Below, piece by piece: positions 1-5,591 of a stretch of DNA of 13,006 nucleotides (its first letter is position 1; each line of letters starts with the position of its first letter). This DNA is from CAYFJO01 sp964343305. Its GTDB lineage: Bacteria; Planctomycetota; Planctomycetia; Pirellulales; Pirellulaceae. The stretch lies in contig CAYFJO010000308.1 in the NCBI GenBank assembly GCA_964343305.1, positions 1 through 13,006 of the forward strand. Reading direction: 5' to 3'. The position numbers and the translations under genes are program-made. The notes beneath the pieces were generated by a model, which was not told where the DNA came from, made no database searches, and was given only the letters and a program-made list of their open reading frames with translations.

Positions 1-226
1 TCGATATTGGATCCGGATCACGACCGGGTGTGGTCTGTCGGTTGCTGGAAGAATGACTGTGGTGATGTTGGTGTTGCGGTTGCGTGATGTTAAACCGCCT
101 GAAGAGTCCAGGCCGATTCGCCATTCGAGTGGCGTCGCGCGACTGAGCCGCCGCTTCATCAATAACACTGGACAACAAAAACAAGCCGATCGAGAGAGAG
201 AGCGATAGATACGTTTTACGATTCAT
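1..226 (-). CDS. Secreted His-rich protein, N-terminal part only
   Basis: The 5' end of a leftward gene that runs off the left edge; 75 codons are visible from the ATG at 226-224. The first 27 residues form a clear Sec signal peptide: a basic start (MNRKTY), a hydrophobic core rich in Leu/Ser/Ile, and a likely signal peptidase I site after the run EAAA (cleavage before Q28). The mature part is basic and hydrophilic, with a His cluster at residues 52-58 (QHQHHHSHS) followed by Ser/Asn/Pro-rich sequence. The His cluster could bind metal or be low-complexity linker; I do not recognise a family. The N-terminal Leu-Ser run is encoded by a CT-dinucleotide tract (about 189-203). No convincing Shine-Dalgarno precedes the ATG, but a small GC-rich hairpin (247-262) lies in the leader. 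The start is supported by the signal peptide beginning exactly there. Confidence 0.6.
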   Translation of the reverse strand, partial: MNRKTYLSLSLSIGLFLLSSVIDEAAAQSRDATRMANRPGLFRRFNITQPQHQHHHSHSSSNRQTTPGRDPDPIS

Positions 227-246
227 GTCTGGTTCCGGGAGGCGGG

Positions 247-262
247 GTCCTCGGGAGAGGAC
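247..262 (-). promoter_or_regulatory. Small GC-rich hairpin in the leader of the secreted-protein gene
   Basis: GTCCTC (247-252) and GAGGAC (257-262) form a perfect 6-bp inverted repeat around a 4-nt loop. It lies 20 nt upstream of the ATG at 226 on the transcribed strand. It could shape access to the start codon, but a 6-bp stem occurs readily by chance. Function is not shown. Confidence 0.25.
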
Positions 263-505
263 TGGATTTGGCATGACAGCAGTTAAGGGGGTACCATTAG
301 ATATCGGCGGGTGGGATGCGGGAATTCAATTGGGCGCGGTGAATTAACGATCGTGCGGCGCGAAGATTCAGCCCAGGCAATTGGTCGCGATTGAGTGCAA
401 AGAATACGTGGCGGTAGAATTTCTTTAGCCCGCAAACTCAACGCGAATTCACAATTAGATGGCCCAAGCCCACACGCCAAAACATCGCACCCCGTGGGCT
501 ATTGA
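263..505. other. Non-coding spacer, nothing supported
   Basis: I see no gene, tRNA or convincing sigma-70 or sigma-54 promoter on either strand here. A 65-codon minus-strand frame at 283-480 has no homology I recognise and its composition looks like noise. As the leftward gene starts at 226, its promoter would be expected in this stretch, but I cannot place it. Confidence 0.5.
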
Positions 506-514
506 ATGCCGAGC

Positions 515-644
515 AGTGCCTCAACAATGTGTTGCCACAATGTCCAAATCCCAATGACCAATCGGGGACGACCGCAACCGTGCTTGGGCATTGGACATTG
601 GAGCTTGGTCATTCAAGTTGATGGCCACACACTGATGAGGCACT
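515..644. repeat. 130-bp nested inverted repeat (MITE-like or terminator-like)
   Basis: Two nested pairs of arms are visible. The outer arms, 515-537 and 622-644, are 23 nt each and match at 20 of 23 positions when one is reverse-complemented; they share AGTGCCTCA at the tips. The inner arms pair 539-547 (AATGTCCAA) with 605-613 (TTGGTCATT) and 553-561 (AATGACCAA) with 591-599 (TTGGACATT), each with one mismatch. About 29 nt form the central loop. The right tip overlaps the stop codon of the HEAT gene (TAG on the minus strand, 645-643), so its mRNA would end in this large hairpin. I recall similar AATGTCCAA/AATGACCAA-type palindromes as recurrent intergenic sequences in Pirellulales, which is memory, not a search. 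It may be a mobile palindromic element, a terminator, or both. Confidence 0.7.
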
Positions 645-1350
645 ACCTAATGCCGGAAGCCGGTTGGATTGGTCCACTTGGATTCCGCGACATGGATGCC
701 ATGCGAAGATAATCGCGCCAGGCGACAATGTTGCCACCGAGGTTCTGGCCAGTCGACGAGCGCAACGACTCCATGGCTCGATACTGCATGGCTGGATCGC
801 TGTCATTCAGTGCGATGGAGAGCGCCGCGGCTGCGTCTGGAGTGCGAAAAGTCCCGAGCGCCCGCGTCGCGGCCAATCGCACGTCGATCTCGGTGTCGCT
901 GCCCAAGGCTTCTTGTAATACGGCCACACCTTGCGGATCTTGTCGCTGAGCCCAAGCCTGGCATGCCGCGATGCGGACGTCGGTGCTATCGTCCTTCAAC
1001 GCCGCCCGCAATGTGTCGGACGCGATTTGCGTGCGAAACGGCACCAACGCTTTGACGACTTCGATGCGCAACAGAGTGATCGGGTCATCGTTGTACAGTT
1101 TTGCGAGATCTTGCGAGACACGCTGTTGCTCGGCGGGTTGCATCCTCGGCGCGGCGGCGGCAAGATTCTCCAATTGCTTCCGGCGACCGTAGAGTGATTG
1201 AACGTATCTCTCTTCCTCGGCCCACTGGCTTTGGACCCACGGCGTATAGGCACCGATTCCCGAAAAAACACCTTCCGCGCAGCCCACAAATAGCATCGGC
1301 GCAAGGACGGCGAGGGGGATCAACCAACGATGGATGGCAGGAAACGGCAT
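643..1350 (-). CDS. HEAT-repeat lipoprotein
   Basis: With the start at 1350 the product has 235 residues and opens with a textbook lipoprotein signal: MPFPAIHRW, then a hydrophobic stretch ending in the lipobox-like LFVGC, with the lipidated Cys at residue 24. After it come a Trp-containing segment (TPWVQSQW), a charged helical region, and about three HEAT-type helical repeats (roughly residues 111-200) with the pattern DxxxxVRxxAxxAL. The C-terminal AWRDYL resembles the end of HEAT lipoproteins I know from planctomycetes. HEAT repeats form a protein-binding solenoid, so a periplasmic scaffold role is likely; the partner is unknown. An in-frame ATG at 1434 would add 28 residues and has the better ribosome-binding site (GAGAGG, about 7 nt upstream), but it would bury the signal peptide. 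I favour 1350. The stop codon touches the large inverted repeat at 515-644. Confidence 0.75.
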   Translation of the reverse strand: MPFPAIHRWLIPLAVLAPMLFVGCAEGVFSGIGAYTPWVQSQWAEEERYVQSLYGRRKQLENLAAAAPRMQPAEQQRVSQDLAKLYNDDPITLLRIEVVKALVPFRTQIASDTLRAALKDDSTDVRIAACQAWAQRQDPQGVAVLQEALGSDTEIDVRLAATRALGTFRTPDAAAALSIALNDSDPAMQYRAMESLRSSTGQNLGGNIVAWRDYLRMASMSRNPSGPIQPASGIR

Positions 1351-1450
1351 ATGGGGTTGTCGCACTGCTGAAGCGGCAAACAGACAAGGATGGGAAAGTA
1401 GCAAACCTTGCGGCGTGCTGCCAGACGAATCCATCCATTCCTCTCTCTAT

Positions 1451-1462
1451 CTTCGTACGAAG
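1451..1462. promoter_or_regulatory. 12-bp perfect palindrome upstream of the HEAT gene
   Basis: CTTCGTACGAAG is a perfect palindrome. It lies 16 nt upstream of the alternative ATG at 1434 and about 100 nt upstream of the favoured start at 1350. Its position fits an operator for a dimeric repressor or a short leader hairpin, but I match it to no known regulator site. A 12-bp palindrome is uncommon but not decisive. Confidence 0.3.
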
Positions 1463-1570
1463 GTTGCCACAAACTGGTGCGATAAATCCGAATGTTGATG
1501 CAATGATATTTTGTCCCGGAAGACTAGAGAAGATAGATCGACTTCGACCGCAGAGTGAGGGATAGTTCTG

Positions 1571-1795
1571 CTAGCTTTGCGAGCGGTTGAATCTAGCGAC
1601 GCTATCCAGAATATCCTGCACGCTTTTCTTGCCCAAGTTGGGGACGTTGTCCCTGAGTTCTTCCGCCGTGTGAGAGAGCAAGTCTTCGAGCCAGATGATG
1701 CCAAGGTTATCTTCCAGCAAATTGATGATTCGCAAAGAGAGGCCATAGGTCTCTAATTCGGCGATGGCCGTCGATTCCGCATTGATGATGCGCAT
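1571..1795 (-). CDS. Free-standing RNA polymerase alpha-CTD-like protein
   Basis: The favoured start at 1795 gives 74 residues that are almost entirely one alpha-CTD fold: two helix-hairpin-helix-like elements, residues 15-40 and 45-68. The second contains VPNLGKKSV (51-59), almost the same as the TPNLGKKSL of E. coli RpoA. Aligning the two by eye places R22, N25, G55, K57 and S58 on E. coli R265, N268, G296, K298 and S299, residues known to contact UP-element DNA; C269 is replaced by Leu. The DNA-binding surface therefore seems intact without an alpha N-terminal domain, so the protein cannot itself be an assembly subunit. It may bind DNA or polymerase partners; the role is unknown. The frame is open to an ATG at 2005, but that extension runs into a repeat and lacks recognisable features. 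No good Shine-Dalgarno is seen at 1795. Confidence 0.7.
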   Translation of the reverse strand: MRIINAESTAIAELETYGLSLRIINLLEDNLGIIWLEDLLSHTAEELRDNVPNLGKKSVQDILDSVARFNRSQS

Positions 1796-2007
1796 GAAGA
1801 ATGGTTGCGCGTCCTGGTCGCTCCTTTTTGATGAGTTGTCTGGGAGTGAACCTGTCCAACTAGCTGTGGGAATTATAGAATTGAGCGTGCAAGAGACAAC
1901 GCACAGAACCGGGTTATCCCGCGAGGAATTCTCTACCGGGTTCGCAGCACCAGTGATTCGTCGAGCCTGTTGATCATCGAGAGCGTCGGCCAAGTGCGGC
2001 AGCATTT

Positions 2008-2051
2008 AGGCTGCGATGACAGGCTAAAGCCTGGACTCCAACAAGGCTGCG
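2008..2051. repeat. Short palindromic repeat flanked by 8-bp direct repeats
   Basis: CAGGCT-AA-AGCCTG (2020-2033) is an inverted repeat with a 2-nt loop, followed by GACTCCAACA. The 28-bp segment 2016-2043 is flanked by two copies of AGGCTGCG (2008-2015 and 2044-2051), resembling a target-site duplication. I recall the AGGCTAAAGCCTGGACTCC type of sequence as a frequent intergenic repeat in Pirellulales genomes; this is memory, not a search. The right copy abuts the point where recognisable fumarylacetoacetase sequence begins, and the palindrome supplies the TAA (2025-2027) that closes that reading frame upstream. Confidence 0.55.
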
Positions 2052-2066
2052 GCATATTACCTCTGG

Positions 2067-2342
2067 ATGTTGTCGATCCACCATTTCGAACCGATCACCG
2101 TCTGCAACCTGCGGCCCGGCGACCTGCTGGCCACTGGCACGATTAGCGGCCCAACGCCCGATTCGTTAGGCTGTCTATTGGAAGCCACACGCGGTGGGAA
2201 AGAGCCATTGCAATTTGCCAACGGTGATTCACGCCGATTCCTGGAGGACGGTGATTGCGTCACCATCACCGGTTGGTGTCAGGGCGATGGATATCGCGTT
2301 GGTTTCGGTGAAGCGACTGGAATCTTAATCCCCGCAGGCTGA
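2067..2342 (+). pseudogene. Fumarylacetoacetase, C-terminal fragment
   Basis: The 91-codon frame matches the last ~85 residues of fumarylacetoacetase (EC 3.7.1.2), which cleaves fumarylacetoacetate to fumarate and acetoacetate in tyrosine breakdown. Family-typical segments are NLRPGDLLATGTISGPTPDS (14-33), GGKEPL (43-48), FLEDGD (58-63) and TGWCQGDGYRVGFGE (68-82). Full-length enzymes have about 420-430 residues. The N-terminal domain and the metal-binding core (Asp/Glu ligands) are missing, so the fragment cannot be an active hydrolase. Similarity may reach slightly upstream of the ATG (YYLWML, from 2055), after which the frame closes at TAA 2025-2027 inside the repeat. No ribosome-binding site is seen. 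The retained part has no internal stop or frameshift, so the truncation may be recent, or the fragment may be kept for another reason. It ends 10 nt before the acetoacetate-CoA ligase gene. Confidence 0.8.
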
Positions 2343-2352
2343 TTCGCAAAAA

Positions 2353-4305
2353 ATGACTGACGCATTGTGGACTCCAACAGCCGAACAAATCGCAGCAGCA
2401 AACCTCACTCGATTGATCGCGGACGTTGGCTCGCAGCACACCAGTGTCACAGACTATCCGTCGCTGTATCGATGGTCAATTCAAAAGCCTGAGTTGTTTT
2501 GGGCGAAAGTCTGGGAGTTTTGTGGCGTCGTCCACAGCCAAGCCGCGGAGCGCGTGCTCGACGATCCGCGCATGATGCCCGGCGCAAAGTGGTTTCCAGG
2601 AGCGAGACTTAACTTCGCGGAGAACCTTTTGCGTTTTGGCGACGAACAGCCGGCGCTCGTCTGTTGGAATGAAAATGGACGGCAGCGTTCGTTGAGTTAC
2701 GCCGAACTGTTCCAGCAGGTTCAAACCTTTGCCAGCGCGTTACGCCAGTGCGGCGTGGAGACCGGTGATCGAGTTGTCGGCTTCATGCCCAATACTGCGG
2801 AGACGGTCATTGCAATGTTGGCGGCGACCAGCATCGGAGCGATTTGGTCGTCCACGTCGCCCGACTTTGGATTGCAAGGCGTCATGGATCGATTCGGTCA
2901 AATCAAACCCAAGGTTTTGATCACCGCCGACGCCTATCAATACGGTGGCAAGATATTCGATTCGCTTGCTCGCGTTGCCGACGTCGTAAACCAGATTCCA
3001 ACAATCGAATCGGTCGTCGTCGTTCCGTACATCAACTCGCGGCCGGATGTCAGCGGCATCCGCTCGGCGTCGATGTGGAACGAGTTCATCAAGCCGATCG
3101 GCGACGCGCGCTTGACGTTCGAACAACTGCCGTTCGATCATCCGTTGTACATCTTGTATTCCTCCGGCACGACGGGCGTTCCAAAGTGCATCGTTCACGG
3201 CGCGGGTGGCACATTGCTGCAGCATCTGAAAGAGTTGGTTCTGCACTGCGACTTAAAGCGAGACGATCGCATCTTTTACTTCACGACCTGCGGATGGATG
3301 ATGTGGAACTGGCTTGTCAGCAGCCTCGCGGTTGGAGCGACCGTCGTGCTGTATGACGGCTCGCCCTTCTATCCCGATGCAAAAACACTTTGGGACCTTG
3401 CCGAACAAGAGAAGCTGACCGTGTTCGGCACGAGCGCCAAATACATCTCCGCGCTCGAAAAAGCTGGCGTTCAACCAATCGCGTCACACGATTTGTCAGA
3501 ATTAGATTCGATACTCTCCACGGGCTCGCCGCTGGCCGCCGAGAGCTTCGATTTTGTCTATGACCAGGTGAAGCCGGACGTGCGTCTTTCATCGATCTCC
3601 GGCGGGACCGACATTGTTGCCTGCTTTGCTTTGGGAAACCCGATCGCTCCGGTTTATCGCGGCCAGTTACAGGCTCTTGGCCTGGGAATGAAGGTGAAGG
3701 TTTATGACGACGCCGGCGAACCCGTCAACAACGAGAAAGGCGAATTGGTGTGCGAAGCCCCGTTTCCATCCATGCCGGTCCACTTCTGGAACGATCCGGC
3801 CGGCGCGAAATATCGAACCGCCTACTTTGAACATTTCCCTGGCGTCTGGCGACACGGCGATTTTGCGGAGTTGACCGAACAGGGCGGCATGATCATCCAC
3901 GGACGCAGCGATGCGGTGTTAAACCCCGGAGGCGTTCGCATCGGTACGGCCGAAATCTATCGCGAAGTCGAGCAGATTGACGAAGTGCTGGAGAGCATCG
4001 TTGTCGGGCAGCAATGGCAAGCGGACACGCGCGTCATCTTGTTCGTCAAGCTGAGAGACAACGTGACGCTTGACAACACGCTGGTCGAAACCATCAAGCA
4101 GCAAATCCGCAGCAACACGACGCCGCGCCACGTGCCGGCAAGAGTCATTCAGGTGGCCGACATTCCACGCACGATCAGCGGCAAAATCGTGGAACTGGCA
4201 GTGCGAGATGTAATCCACGGACGTCCCGTCAAGAACAAGGACGCCTTGGCCAACCCGGACGCACTGTCGCTGTTTCGAGACTTGCCGGAACTGCAATCAC
4301 GCTAG
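2353..4305 (+). CDS. Acetoacetate-CoA ligase (acetoacetyl-CoA synthetase)
   Basis: This 650-residue ANL-superfamily enzyme (EC 6.2.1.16) makes acetoacetyl-CoA from acetoacetate, ATP and CoA in the cytoplasm. Length and all core motifs fit: the N-terminal ACAS-type segment (SLYRWSIQKPELFWAKVWEF, 37-56), the ATP-binding P-loop YSSGTTGVPK (269-278), the segment TTCGWMMWNW (311-320) typical of acetoacetyl-CoA synthetases, SISGGTD (414-420), WRHGDF (499-504), GRSDAVLNPGGVRIG (517-531), and the C-terminal PRTISGKIVE (605-614) with the catalytic lysine K611. Nothing is missing, so the enzyme should be active. The ATG at 2353 is the natural start, since homology begins within the first 40 residues; its leader is A-rich without a Shine-Dalgarno. 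The fumarylacetoacetase remnant just upstream would have made its substrate. The stop codon sits inside a hairpin (4291-4312). Confidence 0.95.
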   Translation: MTDALWTPTAEQIAAANLTRLIADVGSQHTSVTDYPSLYRWSIQKPELFWAKVWEFCGVVHSQAAERVLDDPRMMPGAKWFPGARLNFAENLLRFGDEQPALVCWNENGRQRSLSYAELFQQVQTFASALRQCGVETGDRVVGFMPNTAETVIAMLAATSIGAIWSSTSPDFGLQGVMDRFGQIKPKVLITADAYQYGGKIFDSLARVADVVNQIPTIESVVVVPYINSRPDVSGIRSASMWNEFIKPIGDARLTFEQLPFDHPLYILYSSGTTGVPKCIVHGAGGTLLQHLKELVLHCDLKRDDRIFYFTTCGWMMWNWLVSSLAVGATVVLYDGSPFYPDAKTLWDLAEQEKLTVFGTSAKYISALEKAGVQPIASHDLSELDSILSTGSPLAAESFDFVYDQVKPDVRLSSISGGTDIVACFALGNPIAPVYRGQLQALGLGMKVKVYDDAGEPVNNEKGELVCEAPFPSMPVHFWNDPAGAKYRTAYFEHFPGVWRHGDFAELTEQGGMIIHGRSDAVLNPGGVRIGTAEIYREVEQIDEVLESIVVGQQWQADTRVILFVKLRDNVTLDNTLVETIKQQIRSNTTPRHVPARVIQVADIPRTISGKIVELAVRDVIHGRPVKNKDALANPDALSLFRDLPELQSR

Positions 4306-4312
4306 ATTGCAG
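4291..4312 (+). terminator. Hairpin straddling the ligase stop codon
   Basis: CTGCAATC (4291-4298) and GATTGCAG (4305-4312) form a perfect 8-bp stem with a 6-nt loop that contains most of the TAG stop (4303-4305). There is no U-tract after it, so it is not a classic intrinsic terminator. It could stabilise the upstream mRNA 3' end, attenuate transcription into the glycan cluster, or be coincidental. Confidence 0.35.
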
Positions 4313-4351
4313 GCATCAACGCTCTGGCCGTCCTTCGTGACTTTCTCCGTT

Positions 4352-4380
4352 TTGAAATCTGGGGGGAATCTTCCGATTAG
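4352..4380 (+). promoter_or_regulatory. Weak sigma-70-like promoter candidate for the glycan operon
   Basis: TTGAAA (4352-4357) matches the -35 consensus at five of six positions and is followed after 17 nt by GATTAG (4375-4380), a poor -10 match. It lies in the only sizeable gap before the GT2 gene, where an operon promoter would be expected. The match is weak and untested. Confidence 0.2.
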
Positions 4381-4387
4381 GCAGAAT

Positions 4388-4410
4388 TTATCGGTACGGT
4401 GCGCCGATAA
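4388..4410 (+). promoter_or_regulatory. 7-bp inverted repeat in the GT2 leader
   Basis: TTATCGG (4388-4394) and CCGATAA (4404-4410) are perfect inverted arms around a 9-nt spacer, ending 13 nt before the GT2 ATG at 4424. It could be a repressor operator just downstream of the candidate promoter, or an RNA hairpin near the ribosome-binding region. No regulator is identified. Confidence 0.35.
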
Positions 4411-4423
4411 CGGACATACAACT

Positions 4424-5551
4424 ATGTCGCAACCCAACGAAATTCGATTGTTCCAGGGAAACCCTGGGGAAACCGTGTCCAGGAATCATCGTCCTCCGGA
4501 ACGGGTCGTTGTTGTGCTAGCAACGTATAACGGCGAACGTTTCATTGAAGAGCAGCTTGCAAGCATTCAGTCCCAGACACACAGCGATTGGCGTCTCATC
4601 GTCCGTGACGACGGCTCGGCCGACCGCACACGTACGTTGCTGGAACGAGCGGCCCGCTTCGACAATCGTTTGCAAATCATTGCCGATGACAACATCCGTT
4701 TGGGACCCGGCGGTAACTTTTCTCGGCTACTGGAAATCGCCCAATCGCAAGACGCGGATTATGTACTTTTTGCGGACCAGGATGATGTTTGGTTTTATGA
4801 CAAAATCGAAAAACAGATGGACGTCATGCGCCGCATGGAAAGTGAGCACCTCGAAGGGACTCCACTACTGGTACACTCCGATGCCTCGATCACCAACGGA
4901 CAACTCAAAGTCACGCACGACTCACTTGCAAATTACGCGAAACTAGCCCATCCAGAACAATGCCATTTGCAAACCGTCCTTTTCCAAGGACGTGTACTTG
5001 GCTGCTCCGTGCTCATGAATCGTGCGCTATTGGGTTTGATGGTGCCCGTACCTGCGGGGTTGTTGCACGATCATTGGGCAGCGTTGTGTGCTTCGGCCGC
5101 CGGCCAAGTCGAGTACATTGCCGAGCCGACGCTGTTCTATCGCCGACACGGAGATAACAACAGTCAGGCGGGGGCTCCGCGCGTCTCTTCTTGGCGTTTC
5201 GTATTCAAGCTGGTACGAAACGCCCCAGTAGAAACACAAAAATCACACTATCGGACGCGTGTGCTATGGCAAAGACTGTCGGATTCAACTCATACACCCT
5301 CTTGTGAAACGGAAAACGTGCTTCGCTCATATTGCGAGTTGTTTGAGTCTCCTATGTCTTCGCTACGCCGGATTTGGCGACTCCGCCGATTGGGAATGCC
5401 CAGGCTGAATCCTTGGCGGCGAGCCTTGTGGTACTTCCGGTTCCTCTTTGCAAAACACAGCGATCAGCATCACCAATATTCACAATCTGTGCTTGCCCAG
5501 AGCGAGTCGAGCGGCTCACCACACAAGTCGCTGCTCAACAAGACCGCTTGA
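4424..5551 (+). CDS. GT2-family glycosyltransferase (rhamnosyltransferase-like)
   Basis: This 375-residue protein has a GT-A fold of family 2, transferring a sugar from a nucleotide-sugar donor at the cytoplasmic face of the membrane. Visible motifs are VLATYNGERFIEEQLASIQS (31-50), RDDGSADRT (61-69), the metal/nucleotide-binding FADQDDVW (116-123) with its D-x-D, HDHWAAL (215-221) as the likely acceptor-side catalytic region, and YRRHGDN (239-245). The combination of ATYNGERFIEEQ and ADQDDVW is common in rhamnosyltransferase-type enzymes of O-antigen and exopolysaccharide clusters; donor specificity cannot be read. The C-terminal ~60 residues are basic and aromatic (RRIWRLRRLG, RALWYFRFLFAKH) and may lie on the membrane. 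I chose ATG 4424; a TTG at 4307 keeps the frame open but adds 39 residues without homology and overlaps the ligase-end hairpin. First gene of the probable operon, 40 nt before the next. Confidence 0.88.
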   Translation: MSQPNEIRLFQGNPGETVSRNHRPPERVVVVLATYNGERFIEEQLASIQSQTHSDWRLIVRDDGSADRTRTLLERAARFDNRLQIIADDNIRLGPGGNFSRLLEIAQSQDADYVLFADQDDVWFYDKIEKQMDVMRRMESEHLEGTPLLVHSDASITNGQLKVTHDSLANYAKLAHPEQCHLQTVLFQGRVLGCSVLMNRALLGLMVPVPAGLLHDHWAALCASAAGQVEYIAEPTLFYRRHGDNNSQAGAPRVSSWRFVFKLVRNAPVETQKSHYRTRVLWQRLSDSTHTPSCETENVLRSYCELFESPMSSLRRIWRLRRLGMPRLNPWRRALWYFRFLFAKHSDQHHQYSQSVLAQSESSGSPHKSLLNKTA

Positions 5552-5591
5552 ATTAATTGGTTGAATTGAACGAGTGCAATGAACTAACGCA

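Noticed and set aside
283..480. 65-codon minus-strand frame in the left spacer
   Set aside because: No ribosome-binding site, no family resemblance, no signal or membrane segment.
1796..2005. 70-residue N-terminal extension of the alpha-CTD-like protein
   Set aside because: The extension has no recognisable fold and starts inside the region of the palindromic repeat. The alpha-CTD homology begins only after the internal Met at 1795.
4307..4423. TTG-initiated 39-residue extension of the GT2 gene
   Set aside because: The added residues have no resemblance to the family, and the region carries a promoter candidate and an inverted repeat. The ATG at 4424 gives a normal-length enzyme.
5579..5587. 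Minimal start-stop ORF (ATG AAC TAA) just before SGNH paralogue 1
   Set aside because: Such two-codon ORFs can tune downstream translation, but there is no ribosome-binding site and it is likely by chance.
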